Positions 1 through 7,456 of a stretch of 34,406 nt of DNA are shown here, piece by piece. This stretch comes from Actinomycetota bacterium (lineage in GTDB: Bacteria; Actinomycetota; Actinomycetes; Actinomycetales; Kineosporiaceae), in NCBI GenBank assembly GCA_030837505.1, contig JAUPKJ010000269.1, positions 1-34,406 of the forward strand, in the 5' to 3' direction. Both the position numbers and the translations under genes were made by a program. Position 1 is the stretch's first letter. Every line of letters starts with the position of its first letter. Under the pieces are notes generated by a model. It saw only the letters and a list, made by a program, of their open reading frames with translations, had not been told where the DNA came from and made no database searches.

Positions 1-334
1 CCCCGGCGACCAGGCGGGCCAGGCGCTCGCGGGCGGCCTGCCGGTTGCGCAGCTGGGCCCGGAACTGTGAGGCGGTCACCGTCAGGACGCCGTCGACCAG
101 TTTGCCGGACAGGCGTTGCAGCAGCCGTTCGCGCTGATCGGGGTCCAGTCCCGGACACCCCGCCACGTCCCAGGACAGTTCGACACGGCTGTCGGTCGTG
201 TTGACGCCCTGGCCGCCCGGCCCGCTCGACCGGGAGAAACGCCAGTGCAACTCCCTGTCCGGGATGGTGAACCCCGAGGTCACGGGCAGGTCCCCGTAGG
301 GGCCGGGGCAGGACGGGGACAACACGAGGCTCAT
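1..334 (-). CDS. arfB: Peptide chain release factor-like ribosome-rescue hydrolase ArfB (partial)
   Basis: This encodes an ArfB/YaeJ-type peptidyl-tRNA hydrolase, which enters the empty A site of stalled ribosomes and releases the nascent chain. The ATG at 334-332 opens a frame that runs off the left edge of the window, giving about 111 residues. The sequence shows the class I release-factor signature GPGGQGVN near residues 38-45, whose GGQ triggers ester hydrolysis. It is followed by the usual TDSRVELSWDV strand. There is no stop-codon-recognition domain, which separates ArfB from RF1/RF2. The C-terminal basic tail that sits in the mRNA channel would lie outside the window. The gene reads away from the glycosidase locus on the same strand and has no evident functional link to it. 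Confidence 0.85.
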   Translation of the reverse strand, partial: MSLVLSPSCPGPYGDLPVTSGFTIPDRELHWRFSRSSGPGGQGVNTTDSRVELSWDVAGCPGLDPDQRERLLQRLSGKLVDGVLTVTASQFRAQLRNRQAARERLARLVAG

Positions 335-373
335 GATCCCATGCCGGGCCGGTCGGCGTCCCGGAGCGGTGGG

Positions 374-463
374 TCACTTCAGGCCGGTGGTGGCGATGCC
401 GCGGACGAGGTAGCGCTGCCCCACGGCGAAGGCCAGGAGCGAGACTGCCCGGCGGGTGTTCGA
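374..463 (-). pseudogene. C-terminal remnant of an ABC sugar permease (MalG type)
   Basis: Directly behind the glycosidase stop codon, and in the same frame, 29 codons encode a tail ending in QRYLVRGIATTGLK before TGA at 376-374. This closely resembles the conserved last residues of MalG-type carbohydrate ABC permeases (pattern QRYFVRGxxxGxxK). Nothing else of a permease (EAA loop, membrane helices) is present. The simplest reading is that a deletion removed nearly the whole permease gene and joined its 3' end to the glycosidase. The family assignment rests on a short motif recalled from known permeases, so it is moderate. A chance match is possible but less likely given the adjacent sugar-binding-protein remnant. 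Confidence 0.55.
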
Positions 464-2662
464 TCAGGGGCTGCGGCAGAATCCTTCGTGCCGTACTCGC
501 CAGGTGCCGTCGTCGGGCAGGCCGGGGCAGTCGGTCCCGCCGTCGCCGTCCCAGCCGCCGATCAGGAGGGCGAGGGCTGCCAGGAGGGCGCCGTTGCCCG
601 GCAGGTAGGCCGGGAGGGTCTCGGACTGGCGGTTGTGGCCCGTGATGCCGTACCGGTTCTTGGGAGTGGGTTTCGTCAGCAGGTCCACAGCGAGGGAGCG
701 TTGTCCCAGACGGGCGGCTGTCATGGCCAGGGCCGGGCAGTCCCATCCCCAGGTGCTCTCCCAGTCCCAGTCCTCCACGATGTCCCGCAGGGTGGCCAGG
801 GCGAGGCCGGGGTCGAGGTAGCCGGTCGCGGGGACCAGGCCCAGTCCGTACACGGGGGAGGGGTGGTCCCGGCGCAGGTCCAGGTCGGGGGTGGCGACGG
901 CCCGGTAGCGGCCTCGGCTCACGGGTGAGGGCGCCATCCCCCGGCGGATCTTCTCCCATTGCGGCTCGTCGGGCAGCCCCAGTGTTCGACGCCACTGTTG
1001 GGCCACTGCCAGCGCCCAGGCCCAGTAGGCCATTTCGAACGGTGGGTTCGAGGCTTCCTCTCGGAAGGGTGCGTAGGACTCCTGGGCGGGGACCAGGGGC
1101 GGGCCGAGGCCGTAGCCGTCCGGGGAGGGCTCGCACAGGTCGACCATGCAGCGGGCGGTCTGGTCCACGAGGTGGGCGTAGCGTCGCAGGACGGCGTTGT
1201 GCCGGTCCGGTCCGGCCGCGCGGCGCAGGAGTTCTGCGAGATAGATCGGGTGTGGTTGCTGCCACACGAGGAAGGGGCCGATGTGGCTGGGGCTCTCCGA
1301 CCCGTCGGGGCCCACTTGTTTGGGCCAGCGGACCCCGTCGAGTCCTTGCACGGCTGCTGTTCTGCGGGCGGCGGGCAGGATTCTCTCGTACCAGCCCATG
1401 CTGCGTTCGAGGAGTTCTGCCCGGCCCCACAGCGGGAAGTGCGCAGCGTGCCACCAATGCATCTCCAGGTGGAACCGCCCGCGCCAGCTGTTGCACAGCA
1501 GCCCGGTCTCCTGGGGCGGCTGGGAACCGCTGCCCTGGATCGCGGTGAGGTACTGCGACAGGACGGCTCTGCGTTCGACTTCCGGGGCTCTGTGATCGGT
1601 GGAGTCGGAGAGGTCGCAGGCCGCCCCGCTGGTCCAGAAAGATTCCCAACTCGCGGCGCTCGCGTTCAGAACACCGTCGACGGTCAGGGGCGCAGGGGCC
1701 GCGGGCTCGTCGGGCTGTCCTTCCCCGGACGGGGGGAAGAGCTCCACGACGAGGTCCAGGACGGCCGAGGAGGTCCGCAGGAGCAGTTGGTGGGTGCCGA
1801 GGCGTTCCAGTCGTACGGAGGGGCCGAACCACAGACGGAGGTGGTACAGGGGGTCGGCGTCGTGATCGAAGAGGCGTCGGATCTCGACGCCGTCGGGGCA
1901 GGGGGCGAGCAGGGTGCGGTGCCGGTGGGGGCTGGTCCAGTCGGCTGCGTTGTTCCAGGAGCGGGAGCCATAGGGGAAGGCGAGACGGACGGCGAAGCCG
2001 TTCTCGGAGTCCGGGGCGTTCTGTTCGATCCGTACGGCGAAGGCGTCGCGGTCCGGGTGACAGGCGGTTCTCACCCGCACCGGTGTTCCGGTGATCATGT
2101 TGCGGCTTTCGACGATCCCGGTCCACAGGTCGAGTTCCTGGCGGGTCCGGGTCACTTCTGCGGCGTTCACGGGACGGCAGCCATCGGGGTGACCGTGGCG
2201 GTCGAGGTGGACCAGACCGATCCGGACCAGATCCAGGCGGTGAGGATCGGTCCGCAGGGTGCGGACCAGTGGGTCCAGGGCGGACTCGTCCTGGGTGCAC
2301 AGGGCTGGGGCGTCCAGGTAGGGGACCATCCGCTGCCGGGTCCGGTACCAGTGCCACAGGACCGGGCCTTCCTCACCGTTTCGGGGAGCACCGTTGTCCG
2401 GCGGGGGGAAGGGGTCCACAGCGAGCAGGTCGGCCGGGGCCGGCCCGGGACAGCTGTGCCAGCCCCATTGGGCCTGAGTGCTCAGCAGGGTCCCGGGACG
2501 CCCGCCGTCGGGGTCCGGCAACGGGTAGCGGTCCGGCAGGCTCTGCAAGCCGGTTACGTCGACGGACATGCAGATCTGGCCGTTGCCCACTTGGACGGGG
2601 AAACGGGGATTCAGGCCGGTGAGAACGACGGCGTGCCGCCGCACGATGGCCTTGCGATCCAC
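464..2662 (-). CDS. Six-hairpin glycosidase-like hydrolase (GH65/GH95-like fold), cytoplasmic
   Basis: This is a protein of about 732 residues with an N-terminal beta-rich half (residues 1-330) and a helical half. The helical half carries motifs of (alpha/alpha)6-barrel glycosidases and glycoside phosphorylases: HLEMHWWHAAHF at about 398-409, HIGPFLVWQQPHPIY at about 460-474, and WDWESTWGWD at about 632-641. The acidic residues in these motifs are catalytic candidates. No signal peptide is seen, so it probably acts in the cytoplasm on an imported oligosaccharide. The GTG at 2662 is preferred because AAAGGTGA lies eight bases upstream. A second GTG three codons earlier (2671) is possible but has no well-placed ribosome site. 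It is the only full-length gene in a locus whose binding protein, permease and partner GH5 are all remnants. The exact GH family and substrate cannot be set by eye. Confidence 0.75.
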   Translation of the reverse strand: MDRKAIVRRHAVVLTGLNPRFPVQVGNGQICMSVDVTGLQSLPDRYPLPDPDGGRPGTLLSTQAQWGWHSCPGPAPADLLAVDPFPPPDNGAPRNGEEGPVLWHWYRTRQRMVPYLDAPALCTQDESALDPLVRTLRTDPHRLDLVRIGLVHLDRHGHPDGCRPVNAAEVTRTRQELDLWTGIVESRNMITGTPVRVRTACHPDRDAFAVRIEQNAPDSENGFAVRLAFPYGSRSWNNAADWTSPHRHRTLLAPCPDGVEIRRLFDHDADPLYHLRLWFGPSVRLERLGTHQLLLRTSSAVLDLVVELFPPSGEGQPDEPAAPAPLTVDGVLNASAASWESFWTSGAACDLSDSTDHRAPEVERRAVLSQYLTAIQGSGSQPPQETGLLCNSWRGRFHLEMHWWHAAHFPLWGRAELLERSMGWYERILPAARRTAAVQGLDGVRWPKQVGPDGSESPSHIGPFLVWQQPHPIYLAELLRRAAGPDRHNAVLRRYAHLVDQTARCMVDLCEPSPDGYGLGPPLVPAQESYAPFREEASNPPFEMAYWAWALAVAQQWRRTLGLPDEPQWEKIRRGMAPSPVSRGRYRAVATPDLDLRRDHPSPVYGLGLVPATGYLDPGLALATLRDIVEDWDWESTWGWDCPALAMTAARLGQRSLAVDLLTKPTPKNRYGITGHNRQSETLPAYLPGNGALLAALALLIGGWDGDGGTDCPGLPDDGTWRVRHEGFCRSP

Positions 2663-2705
2663 TCCTGTCACCTTTCGACGTCGTACAGGTCCGTTCCCGA
2701 CGGTT

Positions 2706-3248
2706 TCACCTCCGGGCGATGGCCTTCTTCATCTCCTCGACGAACTGTCGTCCACCGTCCTGGGGCGAGGTCCTGGCGAACAGGACGGACTGGCCGACCC
2801 GTCGCAGTATCTCGGTCGAGGACGTGGATCCCTCCGGGCCCAGGACAATTTTCCGGTCGGTCACCTTGCCGATCCCGCGGACCTTGCCGGAGGTCTTCGT
2901 CGAGATCGCCGTGGCTACCTCGACGAAGTCGTCCCAGGTCCACATGTCGTCGTCGGGCATCGGCACCCCCGCGCCGGCGAACAGGGCCGGGTCCGCGATC
3001 AGACCGAAGGTGTTGACCCCGGTGGGGACGCCGTACTCGCGCGGGTAGGACCCTCCCATCGTGATGACGTCGGCCTCGAAGGCTTTCACCGCGGCCCGCG
3101 TGGTCCCGGCCCGTTCCTCGTTTCCCCACCAGGAGAACCGGATCGTGGTTCTCCTGTCCCCGCCAGCGCGCCGACGTCGCCGGAGCGGGGCTGCTTCCTC
3201 GTTCGGGTCCGGGTCGTCCGAAACAGTGCGGGTCGGGTCGGGCCGCAT
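2706..3248 (-). pseudogene. Sugar ABC transporter substrate-binding protein, internally deleted
   Basis: Full-length solute-binding proteins of this family have about 420-440 residues; this frame has 180. Recognisable pieces lie in the right order but with segments missing. TTIRFSWWGNEERAGTTRAAVKAFE (34-58) is the mature N-terminal strand and helix. VITMGGSYPREYGVPTGVNTFGLIADPALF (61-90) is the hinge region. MWTWDDFVEVATAI (102-115) follows, and the C-terminal helix is at about 160-180. The N-terminus (RPDPTRTVSDDPDPNEE, then a run of Arg) has no hydrophobic signal or lipobox Cys, so the product could not be exported as a binding protein. The ATG at 3248 has a good upstream GGGAGAGG. The frame remains open, so it may still be translated, but it is very unlikely to bind sugar. 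It lies 43 bp upstream of the glycosidase on the same strand. Confidence 0.7.
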
Positions 3249-3483
3249 GGCTGTCCTCTCCCTCACCGCTGCGGACGGACGGACACGGAGAGCAGGGCAG
3301 CGGATATTCGAACGGAACGATCTACAACGGTGCAATTTGAGCATCACGCCCAGGAAGGGTCAAGGGAGTCAAAGTATCGAAACAGGATATTCTATGCCCG
3401 CAGAGGGCATCACACCGGGTGCCACTCGGGGGATGTCCAGGGCGGATCGGCCGACATGGTCAGCTCCAGGCGCGGGAGACGAC
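3249..3483. promoter_or_regulatory. AT-richer divergent intergenic region between the two carbohydrate remnants
   Basis: This stretch separates the divergent binding-protein remnant (minus) and GH5 stub (plus) and is visibly richer in A/T around 3300-3400 than the coding DNA. It probably held the promoters and operator of the original sugar operon. The octamer GGATATTC occurs twice (3302-3309 and 3385-3392). No clear LacI- or GntR-type palindrome was found, so the regulator is unknown. Confidence 0.35.
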
Positions 3484-3699
3484 ATGTCGCACGAGGAACG
3501 GGCCCTGAAGGTCAGCGGTGACAGGACCATCGACGGGACCGGGGCCACCGTGCGCCTGCGGGGCCTGGGACTGGGCGGCTGGATGACGATGGAGAACTTC
3601 ATCACCGGACACCCGGCCACCGAGACCCAGACCCGCGCAGCACTGCACCGTGTCGAACTCGAGAAACTGCTCACCGGGGACACCCGGCCCCCCGCCTGA
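3484..3699 (+). pseudogene. Truncated glycoside hydrolase family 5 protein (N-terminal stub)
   Basis: The frame gives 71 residues. Residues 7-54 match the start of actinobacterial GH5 cellulase / exo-glucanase-like proteins: a short strand, then VRLRGLGLGGWMTMENFITG, then the helix PATETQTRAALHRV. Intact members have about 350-500 residues with the catalytic Glu pair far downstream, so this is a non-functional fragment. After the helix the sequence becomes unrelated (LEKLLTGDTRPPA) and stops. A 16-bp unit containing the stop codon is tandemly duplicated at 3687-3718, which may mark the deletion junction. The start ATG at 3484 has GGGAG a few bases upstream. Confidence 0.65.
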
Positions 3700-3718
3700 C
3701 CAGCCCCCCGCCTGACCT
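3687..3718. repeat. 16-bp tandem duplication at the GH5 stub stop codon
   Basis: The unit GCCCCCCGCCTGACCA at 3687-3702 is repeated from 3703, with the second copy differing only at the end. The first copy includes the TGA stop of the truncated GH5 frame. It looks like a small replication-slippage or deletion scar. Confidence 0.6.
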
Positions 3719-3824
3719 GTTCGGGAACTGCCGGCCCGGGAACCACGGAACCCGGGACCGATTCGCCGGTCAGTCGTCCCGGCCGACCTCGACCCTGGCA
3801 CCCGATGGTGTCACTCTGGGGCCT

Positions 3825-5135
3825 ATGCGCAAGGTTGTCCCCGCAGAAGGCGAACATCCGGACGGCCCCGCGAACAAAACCCCCGGCCGGGCCGGCCGGC
3901 ACCGGGTCGAACGGGGCACGGCCCGCGGACTGCGTCGCCGAACACCCGTCCCGGCGCTCGCAGTGTTGGTGGTCCTGCTGCTGACAGGATGCAGCGGCTG
4001 GGGCGACGTCCTGGACTCCTCCACCCCGGGGCCCGGCGGGGGCGACGAGTGCTCGACCGCGGACCCGACCTCGACGGACGTCGGGCTGCGCCTGCCCCGG
4101 CCCTCGGGCCCGTACCCGGTGGGGGAGTCAACGTTCGAACTCACCGACCGGAAGCGGACCGATCCCCTCGCCCCCGACGGCCGACCGCGCGCCCTGCCGG
4201 TCCAGGTCTGGTACCCGGCCGATCCCCACGGGGAACCGAACGCACGGTACGCGCCGGCCGCGACGCTCGCTCTGGCTGAAAAACACCTGCACGTATGTTC
4301 CGGACACCTCAGGGTGGGCCTCACGGCCCGGCACGCTGCCGCCGTACGGACCCCGCCGACCGGTGGATGGCCGGTGCTCGTGTACTCCCCGGCGAGCGCC
4401 TCGATCCGGATGCTCGCCACGAGCCTGGTGCAGTCCCTGGCCAGCCTCGGTTACGTCGTTCTCGTCGTCGATCGTCCGTTCGATTCCCTGGTGGCCGAGT
4501 TCCCGGACGGCAGGGTCGTCCGGGGTCCGAGCGAACCGATCGGCACGGGGGAACGAGCCCGACGGGTGTTCGACACTCACGTGGCGGATCTGCGGTTCGT
4601 CCTCGATCGGCTCGGTTCGATCGGCAGGGGGAACCCGGCGACGCCGGTGCGGGGAGCCCTCGACACCGACCGTGTCGGCATGGTGGGACACGGGTCCGGC
4701 GGCGCGGCGACCGTGCACGTGATGCTCGCCGATTCCCGGGTCGCGGCCGGGGCCAACCTCGACGGCGACAATCCCGGGCCCGCGCCGGACGCCGACCTGG
4801 GCCGGCCCCTGCTGACCTTCGGAAGCGCCGACGGCGGTCCCCGGAACGACCCCGGCTGGAAGAGCCTGTGGCCCCGTCTGCGCGGCCGGCACCGGGAACT
4901 GACCGTGCGGGGCAGCGGGCACCTGAGTTTCACGGATGCCGGGATCCTGCTCGAACGCTGGGACGTGCGTCGGACCTGGTCGGCGGAACAACTCGGGAGG
5001 ATCGCCGGGCGGCGGTCGGTCCAGATCGTCGTGACCTACCTGGGGGCGTTTTTCGATCAGGTTTTCAGCGGCCGTCCCAGTGGCCTGTTGGAACAGGAGG
5101 ATCCCACGCATCCGGAGGTCGTGTTCGACCGGTGA
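3825..5135 (+). CDS. PAF-acetylhydrolase-like alpha/beta hydrolase lipoprotein with altered nucleophile motif
   Basis: This is a 436-residue protein with a hydrophobic stretch at about 43-55 ending in the lipobox LLTGC (Cys56), so it should be a membrane-anchored extracytoplasmic lipoprotein. The n-region before it is long (about 40 residues), but no other in-frame start is visible. The body is an alpha/beta hydrolase of the PAF-acetylhydrolase / dienelactone-hydrolase type: VQVWYPAD, GWPVLVYSPASAS, LASLGYVVLVVDRP, DTDRVGMVGHGSGGA (nucleophile elbow, about 281-295), PLLTFGSADGGP (acid loop) and GSGHLSFTD (His). Family members have GHSFGG at the elbow; here it reads GHGSGG, so the usual Ser position is Gly and Ser291 sits one residue later. 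The protein may be catalytically altered or inactive. There is no good ribosome site. CACTCT lies seven bases before the ATG, possibly a weak leaderless promoter. Confidence 0.75.
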   Translation: MRKVVPAEGEHPDGPANKTPGRAGRHRVERGTARGLRRRTPVPALAVLVVLLLTGCSGWGDVLDSSTPGPGGGDECSTADPTSTDVGLRLPRPSGPYPVGESTFELTDRKRTDPLAPDGRPRALPVQVWYPADPHGEPNARYAPAATLALAEKHLHVCSGHLRVGLTARHAAAVRTPPTGGWPVLVYSPASASIRMLATSLVQSLASLGYVVLVVDRPFDSLVAEFPDGRVVRGPSEPIGTGERARRVFDTHVADLRFVLDRLGSIGRGNPATPVRGALDTDRVGMVGHGSGGAATVHVMLADSRVAAGANLDGDNPGPAPDADLGRPLLTFGSADGGPRNDPGWKSLWPRLRGRHRELTVRGSGHLSFTDAGILLERWDVRRTWSAEQLGRIAGRRSVQIVVTYLGAFFDQVFSGRPSGLLEQEDPTHPEVVFDR

Positions 5136-5184
5136 AGGGTGGTCCTGTACCGGCCGCGTCCTTGTCGAGCCGACCCCTGCCCGG

Positions 5185-5269
5185 GGAAACACCTGCCTGT
5201 AGGAAACACCTGCCTGTAGGAAACACCTGCCTGTGGGAAACACCTGCGTGCAGGAAACATCTGTCCGTG
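5185..5269. repeat. 17-bp tandem repeat, five copies
   Basis: Five head-to-tail copies of GGAAACACCTGCCTGTA run at 5185-5201, 5202-5218, 5219-5235, 5236-5252 and 5253-5269. The first two are identical, the third differs at the last base, and the last two have drifted further. The array lies between the convergent 3' ends of the lipoprotein gene and arsC. It codes for nothing evident, and the 17-bp period would break any frame. It is too short and lacks spacers, so it is not a CRISPR array. Slipped-strand expansion, protein-binding sites or a termination role are all possible. Confidence 0.95.
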
Positions 5270-5312
5270 GAACCGGGCGGGAGACCGTGGGGGCGGGACC
5301 GGCCGGGGGTGC

Positions 5313-5768
5313 TCAGGCCGACGCCGGGGTTTCGAGCAGGTCGTCGACGAGCTGTTCGATCTTGGCCCGGAGAGCGTCGCGGATGGGGCGCACTGCTTCC
5401 ACACCGAGTCCGGCCGGATCGTCCAGGACCCAGTCCTCGTACCGTTTGCCGGGGTAGAAGGGACAGGTGTCCCCGCATCCCATGGTGATCACGACGTCGG
5501 AGGAGCGGACGGCCTCGGGGGTGAGGATCTTCGGGGTGGCCCGGGTGATGTCGATGCCGACCTCTGCCATGGCGGCGACGGCCGAGGGATTGATCGTCTC
5601 GGCGGGGGCCGAGCCGGCCGATCGGACCTCGATGGCGTCCCCGGCCAGGGCGGTCAGCCAACCGGCCGCCATCTGGGACCGGCCGGCATTGTGGACGCAG
5701 ACGAACAGGACACTGGGTCGAGGGTTCTCGGCGGGGGCCTGTCGGCCCGGGGCGTTCGAATCGTTCAC
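5313..5768 (-). CDS. arsC: Arsenate reductase, thioredoxin-coupled (LMW-phosphatase fold)
   Basis: This 151-residue protein reduces As(V) to As(III), which the upstream-encoded Acr3 then exports. It has the LMW protein-tyrosine-phosphatase P-loop CVHNAGR (C24-x5-R30) and the two further cysteines of the relay in MGCGDTCP (C98, C102). The acidic loop WVLDDP follows. These features mark the thioredoxin-dependent ArsC class, not the glutaredoxin class. Its GTG start overlaps the acr3 stop codon (GTGA at 5768-5765), so translation is probably coupled. It is the last gene of the ars operon, ending before a five-copy 17-bp repeat. The protein looks complete and functional. Confidence 0.92.
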   Translation of the reverse strand: MNDSNAPGRQAPAENPRPSVLFVCVHNAGRSQMAAGWLTALAGDAIEVRSAGSAPAETINPSAVAAMAEVGIDITRATPKILTPEAVRSSDVVITMGCGDTCPFYPGKRYEDWVLDDPAGLGVEAVRPIRDALRAKIEQLVDDLLETPASA

Positions 5769-6928
5769 GAGGGCGCTCCTGGGGGAGTTGTTCCGGACTT
5801 TGCAGGGCCGGTGACCGTGGACGCAGCGGGGTCGGTACCGGTGGGCGGCGTTGCGAACAGCCGGTGCCGCAGGGCGAGGCTGACGTAGACCAGCCCTACC
5901 AGCACCGGGACCTCGATCAGGGGGCCGACGACGCCGGCCAGGGCCTGGCCGGAGGTGACGCCGAAGGTGGCGATCGCCACCGCGATGGCCAGTTCGAAAT
6001 TGTTGCCCGCCGCGGTGAAGGCGAGGGTCGTGGTGCGGGCGTAGCCCAGTCCCAGGGCGCGTCCCAGGGCGTAGGACCCGGCCCACATGATCGTGAAGTA
6101 GGCCAGGAGTGGGACGGCGATCCGGGCGACGTCCCAGGGCCGGTTGGTGATCGCGTCGCCCTGCAGTGCGAACAGGATCACGATGGTGAACAGCAGCCCG
6201 TACAGGGCGACCGGTCCGATCCTTGGCAGGAACTTCTCCTCGTAGCGGGCACGTCCCACGGCCCTCTCGCCGTAGCGGCGCGTGGCGTACCCGGCGGCCA
6301 GCGGGATCCCCAGGAAGATCAGCACATTGCGCGCGATGTCCCAGCCGGACACCTGCAGCGAGGTGTCGGGCAGGTTCAGCCAACCGGGCAGCACGGACAG
6401 GTAGAACCAGCCGAGCAGTCCGAACGCCAGGACCTGGAACACCGAGTTCAGCGCGACCAGAACAGCGGCAGCTTCCCTGTCCCCGCAGGCCAGGTCGTTC
6501 CAAATGATCACCATGGCGATGCACCGGGCCAGCCCCACGATGATCAGGCCGGTCCGGTAGGCGGGGTGGTCGGCCAGGAAGATCCAGGCCAGGGCGAACA
6601 TGAGGGCCGGACCGATCACCCAGTTCGTCACGAGCGAGCTGACCAGCAGCCGGCGGTCGCCGGTGACGGTGTCGAGCCGGTCGTAGCGAACCTTGGCCAG
6701 CACCGGGTACATCATCACCAGCAGTCCGATCGCGATCGGCAGCGAGACCCCGGCGACCTCCACAGCCTCCAACGCCGTGTTCAGACCGGGCACGGCCCGA
6801 CCGAGGAGCAGGCCGACGGCCATGGCCGCGCCGATCCACACCGGCAGGAAGCGGTCCAAGCGCGACAGCCGCGCCATCACCGGCGCCGTTTCGGACGGAT
6901 CCGGGCCGATGCGCTCCGGGGCACCCAT
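5765..6928 (-). CDS. acr3: Arsenite efflux permease Acr3
   Basis: This 387-residue integral membrane protein of the BASS/Acr3 superfamily has about ten hydrophobic helices. It pumps arsenite out of the cell, driven by the proton motive force. Diagnostic family features are the conserved Cys in GLARCIAMVIIWNDLACGD (Cys136) and the later motif TAAGNNFELAIAVAIATFG with its conserved Glu. Both residues are important in characterised Acr3 proteins. The ATG at 6928-6926 overlaps the arsR stop by one base (TGATG), and the 3' end overlaps arsC by four bases. The three genes therefore form a tightly coupled operon. The C-terminal 30 or so residues are a polar Pro/Thr-rich tail. Confidence 0.93.
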   Translation of the reverse strand: MGAPERIGPDPSETAPVMARLSRLDRFLPVWIGAAMAVGLLLGRAVPGLNTALEAVEVAGVSLPIAIGLLVMMYPVLAKVRYDRLDTVTGDRRLLVSSLVTNWVIGPALMFALAWIFLADHPAYRTGLIIVGLARCIAMVIIWNDLACGDREAAAVLVALNSVFQVLAFGLLGWFYLSVLPGWLNLPDTSLQVSGWDIARNVLIFLGIPLAAGYATRRYGERAVGRARYEEKFLPRIGPVALYGLLFTIVILFALQGDAITNRPWDVARIAVPLLAYFTIMWAGSYALGRALGLGYARTTTLAFTAAGNNFELAIAVAIATFGVTSGQALAGVVGPLIEVPVLVGLVYVSLALRHRLFATPPTGTDPAASTVTGPAKSGTTPPGAPS

Positions 6929-7284
6929 CAGCACTCCCTCGAACGGTCGTCGTTCGCCCGGGCGCGTTCGGCCAGGCTCAGCAGGTGTTCGGCGGCGGCC
7001 CGCAGTTGTTCGGGCACGAGCCGGTAGTACGTGAACCGTCCGCGCGGCTCGGCCGTGACCAGCCCAGCCTCCCGCAGAGCCCGCAAATGGTGGGAGACCG
7101 TGGGCTGTTTGGCACCGGTGTCGGTGACCAGGTGGCAGGTGCACGCCGGTCCGTCGGACAACAGTTCCACCAAGCGCCTGCGCAACGGGTCCGCCAGCAG
7201 CCCCGCCACGGTCCAAGCATTCGCCGGCCCAGCCATGTCAGCCGGCCCGTCCGTGTCAGTTTCCAGTACGTCGGTCGACACCAT
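6928..7284 (-). CDS. arsR: ArsR/SmtB family arsenite-responsive repressor
   Basis: This 118-residue winged-helix repressor of the ars operon has a core of DPLRRRLVELLSDGPACTCHLV, a recognition helix KQPTVSHHLRALREAGLV and a wing EPRGRFTYYRL. The CTC pair (Cys48 and Cys50) in ACTCHLV matches the alpha-3 metalloid site (ELCVCDL in E. coli ArsR); binding As(III) there would release DNA. The ATG at 7284 is chosen because GGAGGG lies just upstream. Two earlier in-frame ATGs (7320, 7332) have no ribosome site and would put coding sequence next to the operator. It overlaps acr3 by one base. Confidence 0.9.
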   Translation of the reverse strand: MVSTDVLETDTDGPADMAGPANAWTVAGLLADPLRRRLVELLSDGPACTCHLVTDTGAKQPTVSHHLRALREAGLVTAEPRGRFTYYRLVPEQLRAAAEHLLSLAERARANDDRSREC

Positions 7285-7334
7285 GGCCCTCCGTTCCCTC
7301 GTCCGGGACCCCTCCCTCATTACGTCAACCATAG

Positions 7335-7354
7335 CTGATATCAGTCAAGATTGA
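7335..7354 (-). promoter_or_regulatory. Probable ArsR operator / ars promoter
   Basis: Upstream of arsR lie a perfect 10-bp palindrome CTGATATCAG (7335-7344) and, next to it, TCAAGATTGA (7345-7354). The latter fits the TCAANNTTGA-type half-site layout seen in ArsR-family operators. Read on the minus strand, TTGACTGATAT also offers promoter-like bases. Autoregulation by ArsR is inferred from position and symmetry. Confidence 0.5.
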
Positions 7355-7456
7355 TGTGATGGGGAAGGGTGAGAACGGTTCCTTCGTGTGTGTCGCTTCG
7401 AGGGTCGCTGGGGGAGCTGGGTAGGAGGGGTGGGACAGCCGTCGGACCAGACCCCG

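Noticed and set aside
5185-5269. 17-bp repeats as a CRISPR array
   Set aside because: Units are directly adjacent with no spacers, are shorter than CRISPR repeats, and no cas genes are nearby.
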